Shown here: piece by piece, positions 1-8,526 of the stretch
Layout: every line of letters starts with the position of its first letter
Numbering within the stretch: the first letter of the stretch is position 1
Origin: Candidatus Gastranaerophilales bacterium
GTDB taxonomy: Bacteria > Cyanobacteriota > Vampirovibrionia > Gastranaerophilales > Gastranaerophilaceae
Direction: 5' to 3'
Assembly (NCBI GenBank): GCA_944325065.1
Contig: CALUYS010000014.1
Coordinates: 1 to 42,400 of the forward strand
DNA: 42,400 bases
The notes under the pieces: generated by a model
Told to the model about the DNA's origin: nothing
The model's input: the letters and a program-made list of their open reading frames with translations, nothing else
The model's database searches: none
Translations under genes and position numbers: made by a program

Positions 1-70
1 TATGAAAGTTCTTAATTATATGACACCTTAACAAGTTTTTCAACTTCATAGTGTTGCGATTGCTTCTTGA
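1..70 (+). mobile_element. Right end of an IS30-family element (truncated by window edge)
   Basis: The first 70 bases match the right end of the IS30 copy at 13705-13774 almost base for base; the only difference I see is one base in the terminal repeat. It contains the last transposase codons (MKVLNYMTP then stop), as at the C-terminus of IS30 DDE transposases. The terminal inverted repeat, read inward from position 70, begins TCAAGAAGCAATCG. The rest of the element lies left of the window. It has the same orientation as the 13-kb copy. Confidence 0.8.
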
Positions 71-154
71 ATTCACCGTTTACTAATTGTAAAAAAATGT
101 TACATTTTTAGTAATTAATGTATAGTTTTTATTTTTTATAGTATCATGTATTTA

Positions 155-163
155 TGGTATAAT
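155..163 (+). promoter_or_regulatory. Extended -10 promoter of the 141-aa gene
   Basis: TGG followed directly by a perfect TATAAT (158-163) is an extended -10 element. It is followed by AGGAAG (168-173) and the ATG at 181. No convincing -35 is visible, which fits extended -10 promoters. This is inference from sequence only. Confidence 0.55.
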
Positions 164-180
164 TTTAGGAAGTAAAAATA

Positions 181-606
181 ATGTATAAACTTGATTATTC
201 TAAAAATTGTCAATCTTTTTTAGATTCTAAAAATGTAACTATGCCGCAACTAGGCGATTCTTTAAAGCTAGATAAGGTTATAATTACAAGTTGTGAACAA
301 TTGATAAAAGTTTTAAATGATCAAAATTTCTACCAAGATTCTAAGGTGTATGTATTTGAAGGTAAAATTTTTAAAGAGAATTTAGATGAAATAAATACTT
401 TATCAAAAAAATTTATTTTTAATGTTCGTGAAGCTTTTGAGTTTTTGCCAACTTTATATAATAAAAAAGATTTAACCCAATTTAACTTTGAAATGGGTGA
501 TGATTGGATACTTAAAATAGTTGAAGATGATGGTCAAAAAATGTGGACACCAATAAATTTAAAGAAAATATTTTTACAGCTTCAAGAATCTTTTCAAAAA
601 ATTTAA
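181..606 (+). CDS. Hypothetical protein, 141 aa
   Basis: An open frame of 141 codons starts at an ATG preceded by AGGAAG eight bases upstream and an extended -10 promoter. The protein is soluble, acidic to neutral, with no signal peptide, membrane segment or recognisable catalytic motif. It mixes short hydrophobic strands and helices (for example VYVFEGKIF near residues 57-65 and a GDDWILKIVEDDG stretch near 106-118). I do not recognise the family. It sits between an IS30 end and an IS3 remnant, so it may be an isolated survivor of a rearranged locus. A Shine-Dalgarno-like AAGGAG follows the stop (about 612-617) with no gene behind it, directly before the IS3 end. Confidence 0.6.
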   Translation: MYKLDYSKNCQSFLDSKNVTMPQLGDSLKLDKVIITSCEQLIKVLNDQNFYQDSKVYVFEGKIFKENLDEINTLSKKFIFNVREAFEFLPTLYNKKDLTQFNFEMGDDWILKIVEDDGQKMWTPINLKKIFLQLQESFQKI

Positions 607-630
607 ATAAAAAAGGAGAATACATTTTAA

Positions 631-1478
631 ACTGAAACCCTACAAACTAGATAAAGTCAAAAAAAGTTTGTTCTATGAAACATTTCGTTTGTGTGATAAT
701 ATATATATTCATTTATTTATTTATTTTTTCAATTAATTCTTCAAATGTTTTATAATTTTTGTAATCAATCTTATTTTATAAATGCTCAAAGGAGCTTCTT
801 ATAGAAGCATTATCTATATAATTTCTCTTTACTAGAAATGAATGAATAATATTATTTTTGTTTTTAATTTTTTAATTACATTCAATACTATTGATATTGT
901 TAGATATTTTGCATCTTTTTATGAAACTATTTTTTCTGTTTTAATATCTTTCTTTTATAAAGCTTTTATTTACAAACAAAAGTTTTAGTATGATATTTAT
1001 TCATTCATTGCCTATTTTTATTTTCTTTTTACTATAATTCCATATTGATTTTCTAAATTCATTGTTCTTGTCCTATAACCTGCAAGTTTTTTTGATTATT
1101 AAACTTTTTTCTATCAGTAATTTTTCAGGTATTTTTCTTTTCTGGTAAGATTTTCTTTGTTTTTTTTGTGGTAATAACTACTTTGATTGACTATTAAACA
1201 AACACATAAAAAAAGACATCGAATGATGGATAGGATGCAAAATCAATAAATTCAAAATTTTGAGTTACTTCTTTTAACTCCTGCATCAGGACTTTTTTCT
1301 AGGAATTCTAGCTGTTGTTTCAAACATTTCATTTCTTATTTGAGCTTTTGCAATTTTTCTTTTATTGTGAAAGTTGTTTTTCTTGAGCTATCTAATGTTT
1401 CCAAGCTCTCTATTTTCTTTTAAAATTAAAACCCTAAAACCAATTTTTTTTACTTTGTCTAGGTTTTAGGGTTTTAGT
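631..1478 (-). mobile_element. Decayed IS3-family element with degenerate orfB
   Basis: The ends are imperfect inverted repeats (ACTGAAACCCTACAAACTAG at 631; mirror ending GGGTTTTAGT at 1478). On the minus strand, broken frames recall the end of IS3 OrfB. One part reads like SYYHKKNKEN, then AGYRTRTMNLENQYGIIV. Further on it reads NASIRSSFEH, then KIDYKNYKTFEELIEKINK, the usual end of the DDE domain. Frames are interrupted by several stops and shifts. At 848 bp it is shorter than a complete IS3 element, so orfA is largely lost. A second, inverted copy of the same element lies at 22240-22776. It fills the gap between the 141-aa gene and fusA. Confidence 0.75.
1428..1475 (-). terminator. Perfect 14-bp inverted repeat after fusA; possible terminator
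   Basis: AAAACCCTAAAACC (1428-1441) is the exact complement of GGTTTTAGGGTTTT (1462-1475), with a 20-nt loop. On the minus strand it lies 52 bases past the fusA stop and is followed by TTTTAATTTT-like sequence, so it could end fusA transcription. It is also the inner part of the IS3 end, so it may have arisen from the element rather than as a native terminator. Confidence 0.45.
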
Positions 1479-1526
1479 TCAAGAGATAAGCTATTTTTTA
1501 TTTGTTATTTAACTGATTATTTTAAC

Positions 1527-3614
1527 TTAAGCATTAGCGGCACCAGCTTTTGAAATAATTTCAGTTTCAATATTTGATGGTACTTGTTCGTAACACTTAA
1601 ATTCCATTGAAAAAGTTCCACGTCCTTGGGTTTTTGAACGTATATCAGTTGCATAACCAAACATTTCTGCTAGTGGAACAATAGCATTAATTTTTTGAAT
1701 ACCAGTGCCTTCAATAATTTCCATGCCTTCAATTCTACCACGACGTGATGAAATATCACCAATAATGTCACCAGTATTTTCTTCAGGTACTTCAATTTCA
1801 ACTTTCATCATAGGTTCAAGGATACAAGGTTTGGCTTTTTTTGTACCTTCTTTCATAGCCATAGAACCTGCAATTTTAAATGCCATTTCAGAAGAATCGA
1901 CATCGTGGTAAGTTCCGTCATATAAAGTAACTTTAACATCAATCATTGGGAAACCTGCAAGAATACCACCTTCTAAAGCTTCTTCCATACCCTTACGAGC
2001 TGGCTCGATGTATTCCTTAGGAATAGCTCCACCAACAATCTTATTTTCAAATACAAATCCTGCATTTTCTTCAGCTGGTTCAATTTTAACCTTAACATGT
2101 CCGTATTGACCTCGACCGCCAGATTGACGAATGAATTTAGAATCTTGGTCTGCTGTACCACGAATTGTTTCACGATAAGCAACCTGTGGTTTACCAACAT
2201 TCGCATCTACTTTAAATTCACGCATCAAACGATCAACTATTATTTCTAAATGAAGTTCGCCCATACCTGAAATAATTGTTTGACCTGTTTCAGCATCACT
2301 TTTAACTTGAAAAGAAGGATCTTCTTCAGCAAGTTTTTGTAACGCAATGCCCATTTTATCTTGGTCTGCTTTAGTTTTTGGCTCTATTGCAACAGATATA
2401 ACAGGTGTTGGAAACGTCATTTTTTCCAAAATGATATGAGCTTTTTCATCACACAATGTATCCCCTGTAGTTGTATCTTTTAAGCCAACAGCAGCACAAA
2501 TATCACCTGCTGCTATTTCAGTTATTTCGTTTCTTTGGTCTGCATACATTTGCACAAGACGTGAAATACGTTCTTTTTTACCGTTTGTTGCATTAAGCAC
2601 ATAAGAACCTGATGTTAAAGTCCCTGAATAAACACGCATAAACGTTAAACGACCAACATAAGGATCAGTCATAACTTTGAATGCAAGAGCAGCAAATGGT
2701 TCATCATCAGAAGAATGTCTTTCTATAACTGTTCCGTCTTCCAATTCACCTTGTATAGCTTTTACATCAGTTGGAGCAGGCATATAATCAACAATCGCAT
2801 CAAGAAGAAGTTGTACACCTTTGTTTTTAAACGCAGTACCGCAAGTAACAGGAACTATTTTATTCTCACAAACAGCTTTTCTTAAAACTTTTTTAAGCTC
2901 TTCAATTGTTGGAGTTTCCCCTTCTAAATATTTCATCATCAAATCATCATCTTGTTCTGAAATTGCTTCAACTAGAGCATCATGATATTGTTGAGCTTTT
3001 TCTTTCATATCTTCTGGAATCTCTTCAATTTTTATATCAGTACCTAAGTCATTTGTATATATATGAGCTTTCATTTCCATAAGGTCTATAATACCTTTCA
3101 TTTGATCTTCAGCACCTATTGGAAGTTGGATAGGATGTGCATTTGCACCTAATCTGTTTCGAACTTGTTCAACAACACGATAAAAATTTGCACCTGTTCT
3201 ATCCATTTTGTTGACAAACACCATCCTTGGAACTTCATAACGGTTTGCTTGTCTCCATACTGTTTCAGATTGAGACTGAACACCACCTACTGCACAAAAT
3301 ACTGCTACAACACCATCTAACACACGCAATGAACGTTCAACTTCAATTGTAAAATCAACGTGCCCAGGAGTGTCTATAATATTTATTTGGTGATTTTTCC
3401 AATATGATGTAACAGCAGCACTTTGGATTGTAATACCACGTTCACGTTCTTGATCCATAAAGTCTGTAACTGCTGCACCATCATGAACTTCACCTAATTT
3501 GTGTGTCTTTCCTGTATAAAACAATATACGTTCTGTTGTTGTGGTTTTCCCTGCATCAATGTGGGCTGCTATACCAATGTTTCTAATTTTTGATAATGGT
3601 GTTTTTCTTGCCAT
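1527..3614 (-). CDS. fusA: Translation elongation factor G
   Basis: A complete 695-aa EF-G, the GTPase that translocates tRNA-mRNA on the ribosome and, with RRF, splits ribosomes. The G1 P-loop is [12 protein letters not shown] at about residues 17-28. G3 is DTPGHVDF near 81-88 and G4 is NKMDR near 135-139. After these come domains II to V, with the domain IV loop region around GGRGQYGHV. Length is normal. The start ATG has AGAGGA about seven bases upstream. Bacterial fusA usually sits with rpsL-rpsG-tufA; here it stands alone, with an IS3 remnant downstream and an FG-motif hypothetical gene upstream. Family assignment is certain. Whether another EF-G copy exists elsewhere cannot be seen. Confidence 0.98.
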   Translation of the reverse strand: MARKTPLSKIRNIGIAAHIDAGKTTTTERILFYTGKTHKLGEVHDGAAVTDFMDQERERGITIQSAAVTSYWKNHQINIIDTPGHVDFTIEVERSLRVLDGVVAVFCAVGGVQSQSETVWRQANRYEVPRMVFVNKMDRTGANFYRVVEQVRNRLGANAHPIQLPIGAEDQMKGIIDLMEMKAHIYTNDLGTDIKIEEIPEDMKEKAQQYHDALVEAISEQDDDLMMKYLEGETPTIEELKKVLRKAVCENKIVPVTCGTAFKNKGVQLLLDAIVDYMPAPTDVKAIQGELEDGTVIERHSSDDEPFAALAFKVMTDPYVGRLTFMRVYSGTLTSGSYVLNATNGKKERISRLVQMYADQRNEITEIAAGDICAAVGLKDTTTGDTLCDEKAHIILEKMTFPTPVISVAIEPKTKADQDKMGIALQKLAEEDPSFQVKSDAETGQTIISGMGELHLEIIVDRLMREFKVDANVGKPQVAYRETIRGTADQDSKFIRQSGGRGQYGHVKVKIEPAEENAGFVFENKIVGGAIPKEYIEPARKGMEEALEGGILAGFPMIDVKVTLYDGTYHDVDSSEMAFKIAGSMAMKEGTKKAKPCILEPMMKVEIEVPEENTGDIIGDISSRRGRIEGMEIIEGTGIQKINAIVPLAEMFGYATDIRSKTQGRGTFSMEFKCYEQVPSNIETEIISKAGAANA

Positions 3615-3719
3615 TTTTTTATCCTCTTTTATTTTATCTACTTTAAATAATAAAAAATACTCTTAATAAATATTGTTGCATAAAAATATTTTTTTTTAAA
3701 GCATATTTTAAAATTATTT

Positions 3720-4490
3720 TTATTCTTCATCAAATATTAAAGCTTTTTGTGGAAACTTTTCATTAAATAAATCTTTTGCATATTTAAAAAGTTCAAATTT
3801 ATTATAAACTACTTTATAAATTGATGGTTTATCTTCTTTTGTTATATATTCATGAAATTTTTTGAATGTTTTTTTACCATTTGTTTCTGAAATGAAAGCT
3901 TTATAATATTTAGGTATTTTAAAAATAGCATATATGTAATTTTCTATTGTATGATATGAATAGTTTATACCCTCATTATTTTTAAGATGGTTATACACAT
4001 TTATACTATTTTTCCCACCATTAGGAGTTTTTTCATCAAGAGTACAATGTTCTATACAATAAGATATAACTTTTTTTCTATCTGCTAAGTTCATTCTAAT
4101 TCTTCTTTTTTTATTAAATATATTATCAACATTTTGACCTTCTTCTCCTTTATTTTTATTTAATTGTACATCAAATAATTTATCACATGTTTCATAAAAT
4201 GCTCGTTCAATAGTTTTTCCACTTTTTATAAGAGCATCTATAAAATTTAAATTTTGTCTTTTTGTTATAAGTCTTTCTTTAAGCATATTAAAACAACTAG
4301 ACAAAGATAGTTCATCACGAGTTTTTTCAATATGGTCTGCTATTAACATATGGATTTTTTGGCAAACAACAAGCTTTCTAGGAGGATTTTCTCTTATATG
4401 TTTTTTTAAATTAAGAACTTTTGTGTTTCTTAAACACATTTTTACCCCGAAAGATATATTATTGTTTTGACAATGTGAATTAATTTTCAT
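3720..4490 (-). CDS. Hypothetical protein with N-terminal 'ISFG' motif, 256 aa
   Basis: The start ATG is preceded by a strong AAGGAGAGG. The N-terminus begins MKINSHCQNNN and then ISFGVKM at residues 12-18, the same layout (MK[IV]N, Asn-rich linker, short aromatic-Gly motif) seen in at least four other genes of this window. The rest is basic, Lys/Asn-rich and helical, with Cys residues scattered near 19, 43, 66 and 100. It has no signal peptide, membrane segment or known domain that I can name. A motif such as EGINYSYHTIENYIYAIFKI near 174-193 might be a helix-turn-helix-like segment, but this is weak. It may be co-transcribed into fusA (about 100 bases gap). Function unknown. Confidence 0.75.
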   Translation of the reverse strand: MKINSHCQNNNISFGVKMCLRNTKVLNLKKHIRENPPRKLVVCQKIHMLIADHIEKTRDELSLSSCFNMLKERLITKRQNLNFIDALIKSGKTIERAFYETCDKLFDVQLNKNKGEEGQNVDNIFNKKRRIRMNLADRKKVISYCIEHCTLDEKTPNGGKNSINVYNHLKNNEGINYSYHTIENYIYAIFKIPKYYKAFISETNGKKTFKKFHEYITKEDKPSIYKVVYNKFELFKYAKDLFNEKFPQKALIFDEE

Positions 4491-4547
4491 TATTTTTACC
4501 TCTCCTTATTGTTACAATACAGATTGTAGTTTAGGGAAAGAATATTG

Positions 4548-5879
4548 TCAATGGGTTATTTTTTTTAATTCAAGTAATCCTGTATAAGTTGGCAGTATGC
4601 TAAGTTCATTGTTGTTATCACATAATTTTGTGCTTATTTTTAAAGCTTTTTTTATGTTTGGTTCAATATGGATTAACTTTGTGTCAATATTTGCATATTT
4701 TAACCTTAATGCCAAATCATAAGCTCTTTTACCTGAGACATATATATCATTTTTAAAATTATTTAAAAGTTCAAAATTTGTGTCCCAAATCCATGATACA
4801 TCTCGTCCATCTGCATAATTATCGTTTAATATAAGCAAAAGTTTAGTATTTTTTTTATTTTTAATACTATCTAAAACTTCACTAGCTCCAGTTGGATTTT
4901 TTATTAAGTTTATACTTACATTGGTTTTATTTATTTTTATTTTTTCATTTCGTCCAAATACAGCATTATAATTATCTAAAGCCTTTTGTATTATTTTTTC
5001 ATCAATATTAAACTCAAGGCAAAGACAAATCGCAGAAAGAACATTATAGGCATTATAAGTCCCTGTTAGATTACTTTTAAACGTTTTATTATTGACAGTT
5101 ATTACTATACCATTATTATCAATTTTGCACTCTGCTTCATATTTTACTTTTGGTCTTACATTTTGACAATTTGAGCAATAATAATGACCTAAATGAGAAT
5201 AAAAAATTTTATTATATCTATATTCACTACCACAATTACAACTTATAGATTCTTTTGGACTTAAATTTTTATAGTTTTGATTGTTTTCTAAAATAACATT
5301 TTTAAATCCATAATATATTACTTTATTTTCTTTATTATCACCAAGTTTTGCTACCATAGGATCGTCAGCATTTAATAATAGTATTAGGTTTTTATTTTTA
5401 ACTATTGCCTCATTAATTTTTTCAAAGGTACTATTAAGTTCTCCATATCTATCAAGTTGATCACGAAACAAATTTGTAACAAGCAAATAGTTCGCATTTA
5501 TTTCATCATATAATTTTGTTAAATATGCTTCATCAGATTCAAAAACAAAATAATCAGCTTTTTTAAATATAGATAAATCTTTTCCTATTGCTGTAGCTAT
5601 TCCATTTAACATATTTGCACCTAAAAAATTTGAAACAACTTTTTCGTTAGATGATTTTAAAATAGAGGATATGATATTAGAACTTGTAGTTTTTCCATTT
5701 GTACCTGTTATATTTATTATCGCTTTTTTTACAAAATATTGAGAAGTTCTTAGGAAATTTTTATTAACTTTTAATACTATTTTACCAGCTAATGATGTTG
5801 CGTTATATTTTAATAACTTTAATATTTGACTTAATACTTTTATAAAAATTAAATTTAAATAAAAATTTATATAGTCCAT
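4548..5879 (-). CDS. murT: Mur ligase family protein MurT (lipid II isoglutaminyl synthase subunit)
   Basis: A Mur-ligase fold protein of the MurT type. With the glutamine amidotransferase GatD, MurT amidates the alpha-carboxyl of D-Glu in lipid II. The ATP-binding loop is ITGTNGKTTSSN. The VFESDEAYL segment is the Mur-ligase central motif. A four-Cys zinc ribbon insert (CNCG ... CSNC), typical of MurT, follows. The C-terminal DUF1727 region contains NPTGASEVLDSI and LNDNYADGRDVSWIWD, which carries the conserved catalytic Asp. The frame opens nine codons earlier at a TTG (5906), but the ATG at 5879 has a weak GGA upstream and is preferred. There is an N-terminal hydrophobic stretch before the P-loop. 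No gatD is adjacent, whereas murT-gatD is usually an operon. Confidence 0.9.
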   Translation of the reverse strand: MDYINFYLNLIFIKVLSQILKLLKYNATSLAGKIVLKVNKNFLRTSQYFVKKAIINITGTNGKTTSSNIISSILKSSNEKVVSNFLGANMLNGIATAIGKDLSIFKKADYFVFESDEAYLTKLYDEINANYLLVTNLFRDQLDRYGELNSTFEKINEAIVKNKNLILLLNADDPMVAKLGDNKENKVIYYGFKNVILENNQNYKNLSPKESISCNCGSEYRYNKIFYSHLGHYYCSNCQNVRPKVKYEAECKIDNNGIVITVNNKTFKSNLTGTYNAYNVLSAICLCLEFNIDEKIIQKALDNYNAVFGRNEKIKINKTNVSINLIKNPTGASEVLDSIKNKKNTKLLLILNDNYADGRDVSWIWDTNFELLNNFKNDIYVSGKRAYDLALRLKYANIDTKLIHIEPNIKKALKISTKLCDNNNELSILPTYTGLLELKKITH

Positions 5880-5935
5880 TTTTATTAATCCAATATTATG
5901 ATTCAAAATTTTATAGCTTAAATTATAATATATAA

Positions 5936-6157
5936 ATGGTTGAAATAATAGCTTTATTTTTTATCATTTTTTTATTAATGTTATTAGCAATTTTTGCAAT
6001 TAACATTATAATCTTAATATGTAAAGTAAGATGTTTGAATGTTACTATACTTAAGAAAATTTATATAATTAAAAATATGACAAGTGATTTATTAATCAAA
6101 CTAAAAACATATAATAACTGTACTTTTAAAAATAAAAATTTTAAAAGAGATATATAA
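5936..6157 (+). CDS. Possible small membrane protein, 73 aa
   Basis: The frame starts with one long hydrophobic segment (residues 2-29), followed by a basic Lys/Asn-rich tail with Cys at 29, 33, 52 and 62. There is no Shine-Dalgarno, but a perfect TATAAT (5924-5929) ends six bases before the ATG, the spacing expected for a leaderless mRNA. It diverges from murT and precedes fliJ by 77 bases. In such AT-rich DNA a 73-codon hydrophobic frame can arise by chance, so the call is tentative. If it is not a gene, the 5880-6234 gap holds only promoter-like sequence. Confidence 0.35.
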   Translation: MVEIIALFFIIFLLMLLAIFAINIIILICKVRCLNVTILKKIYIIKNMTSDLLIKLKTYNNCTFKNKNFKRDI

Positions 6158-6234
6158 ATTCATATAAATAGTGGATAAAATAACTTGACAATTTGAAAAT
6201 AATAATTAAAAGTAAATTGTGAAAGTTAATTATT

Positions 6235-6741
6235 ATGCCGTTTCGTTATCGCTTACAAAAAGTTATTGATTTTCGTATCCGAAAAAAAGAGGAACAATTA
6301 CAAGTTGTTCAAAAAGCTCAAGAAGCGGTAGATTTAGCACAAGCAAATATTGATAAAAATAATGAGGATATTCGCAATACAAAACATGCTATGTATACAT
6401 CACCACCTATTATGAGAGAAGGTTTTGATATCTTTCTAAAGCATTTATATGAAAAAGGTCAAATTCTAGAACAGGAAAAGCAAAAAGTTGTCGATATACT
6501 AAACCAAGAGAAAAAAAAACTTCAGGAACTTGAAATGGCTGTTAAAGTTTTAGAAAAACATAAGGAAAAATCTCGTGAAACTTATATCGAAGAAGAAAAA
6601 AAAGCCGAGTTAAAAAATCTATCTGAAATTGCTGTTCAAAAACATTTTATTAATACTCGCAATAAAAAAGAAGAACTTGAATATGAAGAAATGCTTCAAC
6701 AATATTTAGATAATCAATGTGACTATGGAAATTATGAATAA
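6235..6741 (+). CDS. fliJ: Flagellar export chaperone FliJ
   Basis: A 168-aa, highly charged, almost fully coiled-coil protein beginning MPFRYRLQKVIDFRIRKKEE, the classic FliJ start (FxFrLqkVLdlRerkEee). FliJ sits in the flagellar type III export gate, linking the FliH-FliI ATPase to FlhA and escorting chaperones. Length is in the usual 145-170 range. The following fliK-like gene overlaps its end by 23 bases at a GTG, or 17 bases if the ATG at 6725 is used, so the two are translated together. A TTGACA sits at 6184-6189, but no good -10 at the right distance was found. Confidence 0.88.
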   Translation: MPFRYRLQKVIDFRIRKKEEQLQVVQKAQEAVDLAQANIDKNNEDIRNTKHAMYTSPPIMREGFDIFLKHLYEKGQILEQEKQKVVDILNQEKKKLQELEMAVKVLEKHKEKSRETYIEEEKKAELKNLSEIAVQKHFINTRNKKEELEYEEMLQQYLDNQCDYGNYE

Positions 6742-7666
6742 TACAAATACTTCAATTTCAAATATTTCAAAAAATGCCTCTTCATCCAATATGGTTAAAA
6801 CTATTAATAATCAAATGGATATTGAGGAAAATGAAGTTTTAAATAACCAGGATAATGAAAAATCTTTTAATAAAATTATTTCTGAAACGTTTCAAAATTC
6901 TAAAAATAATGAAAATGAATCAAATAATAATATTTTAAAAGATAATAGTAATATGAATAATTTAATATTTAATATTAAAAATAGTAAAGTTGAAAAGGAC
7001 AATGAAAAAATAGATAAATCTAAATTGACAAAAACTTTAAATAAAAAAGATAATAATAATTTTGATATTATATCTCAAGTTGAAAGTGAATTATTAAATC
7101 AAACAAATTATGCTATAAATAATATAGAATCTTTATCCAAAATAAATAATAATTTTTGCAATGAAACAAATTATGTTAAAAATAATAAAAATATAAAGAA
7201 TGTATTTTTGTCTGTTTTATCCAAAGACACATATGGAAATGTTAAACAAATAAATATGACAAAGGATGATGTTGAATTTTTTGCAAACGTAGTTGATGTT
7301 AATTTGAAAAATCAAAATAATAATTTTGAAATTAATGAAAGTAATTTAAAATCAGCAAAAATTTCTAATGCATTAATTGAAATGCTAAATGACTCAAGGA
7401 ATAATGGACGTCCTGTTAGAGTGGACTTTGATAATAATATATCAGTTATTTTGCAAGTTACAAAAGATGGGAAACTAAATGCAAGATTTTATCCTGGTGA
7501 TAAAGCCGCTGAAGAATATTTAAGACAAAATATACAAATCTTGAAAAATCAACTTGATTCAAATGATGTTGAATATGAAAATATTAGCTATAAAGAAAGA
7601 AACAATCAACAAAATAATAGTGGAAAAAACAAACATCAAAATCAGAAACAAAAGGAGGACAATTAA
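6719..7666 (+). CDS. fliK: Flagellar hook-length control protein, FliK-like
   Basis: A 315-aa protein with a long, low-complexity Asn/Lys/Ser-rich N-terminal two-thirds. A folded C-terminal region (about 230-295) starts PVRVDFDNNISVILQV, continues to ARFYPGDKAAEEYLRQN, and then gives LKNQLDSNDVEYENISY. This layout and the pattern 'basic strand, hydrophobic strand, LR..L..L...L' match the FliK C-terminal domain that touches FlhB when the hook reaches length. The position between fliJ and a hook/rod gene is the common place for fliK. Similarity is weak in detail, so the call rests on context plus the C-terminal domain. Start options are GTG 6719, ATG 6725 and ATG 6734; none has a clear ribosome site. 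Confidence 0.65.
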   Translation: MTMEIMNNTNTSISNISKNASSSNMVKTINNQMDIEENEVLNNQDNEKSFNKIISETFQNSKNNENESNNNILKDNSNMNNLIFNIKNSKVEKDNEKIDKSKLTKTLNKKDNNNFDIISQVESELLNQTNYAINNIESLSKINNNFCNETNYVKNNKNIKNVFLSVLSKDTYGNVKQINMTKDDVEFFANVVDVNLKNQNNNFEINESNLKSAKISNALIEMLNDSRNNGRPVRVDFDNNISVILQVTKDGKLNARFYPGDKAAEEYLRQNIQILKNQLDSNDVEYENISYKERNNQQNNSGKNKHQNQKQKEDN

Positions 7667-7668
7667 AA

Positions 7669-8505
7669 ATGAATGATTCATTTATAAATGCAATGAATTG
7701 TCAAAAATCAACACGTGATTGGATGAATGCAATTGCTGAAAATATGATAAATGCTTATACTCCAGGGTTTCGTGAAAATAAAGTTACGTTTAAAACATTT
7801 TTAAATAGTGCCATTATTGATACTGTTGACAAAAAAGATGGTCAAGGAAAATCATTACCGGGTACGTCAAATGAAAATGTATATTTGGAAGGACAAGGAT
7901 ATTTCTTACTTCGTCGTGATGATGGTAAGAGAGTATATACACGTTTAGGGGAATTTAAATTTGATAAAGAAGGTGTATATAAAAATCCAAACGGTTATGA
8001 TGTTCAAGGGTATATTTTGAATGATAAGGGTGAAATAATGCAGGGTACTAAACCGGTTGATGCTGATATATATAATGAAACAGCTTTAAATGGCGGAACT
8101 GTTGATTTGCCCACTACTAATATTAAATTATGGATTGATCCTAATAATGGTAAATATTTAGGTAAATACGATGAATTTGAAATAAAAGAAGACGGTATTT
8201 TATATGGAAAAGCTGATGGTGGAAAAGTTACAACACCTTTGTATAAAATAGCTATCTTTAACTTTAATAATACAGGCGGATTAAAAGAAGTTAAAGATAA
8301 CATATTTATTGAAACAGAAGAATCAGGACTTCCTGTTATAGGTCGAGGCTCTATTAGATCTGGTTTAATTGAACAATCAAATGTCATTATGGGTGATAAT
8401 ATTTCAATTTTTCAACAAGCTAAAGTCCAAATTGAGTTAACAAATAAACTTATCTCCACCAACAAACAACTTCTCGAAGAAGCTTTAAGACTTGTTGGAA
8501 ACTAA
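7669..8505 (+). CDS. Flagellar basal-body rod / hook protein (FlgF/FlgG type)
   Basis: A 278-aa protein of the FlgE/FlgF/FlgG family, which builds the rod or hook of the flagellum. The N-terminal heptad segment has the family signature IAENMINAYTPGFREN near residues 23-38. The middle segment VYLEGQGYFLLRRDDGKRVY, then TRLGEF with DKEG, is the shared core fold. The C-terminal helix (SNVIMGDNISIFQQAKVQIE ... LISTNKQLLEEALRLV) is the other half of the coiled coil. The length fits FlgF/FlgG rather than a long FlgE hook. AAAGGAGGAC stands nine bases before the ATG, a near-perfect ribosome site. It contains two GGA triplets and could be a CsrA target. It is the last gene of the fliJ-fliK-flg unit. 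Confidence 0.88.
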   Translation: MNDSFINAMNCQKSTRDWMNAIAENMINAYTPGFRENKVTFKTFLNSAIIDTVDKKDGQGKSLPGTSNENVYLEGQGYFLLRRDDGKRVYTRLGEFKFDKEGVYKNPNGYDVQGYILNDKGEIMQGTKPVDADIYNETALNGGTVDLPTTNIKLWIDPNNGKYLGKYDEFEIKEDGILYGKADGGKVTTPLYKIAIFNFNNTGGLKEVKDNIFIETEESGLPVIGRGSIRSGLIEQSNVIMGDNISIFQQAKVQIELTNKLISTNKQLLEEALRLVGN

Positions 8506-8526
8506 GCCTTTTTTATTTTCATTTTA

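Noticed and set aside
1705-1911. Open frame antisense to fusA
   Set aside because: Lies wholly inside a certain gene on the other strand and has no ribosome site; a shadow of fusA codon use.
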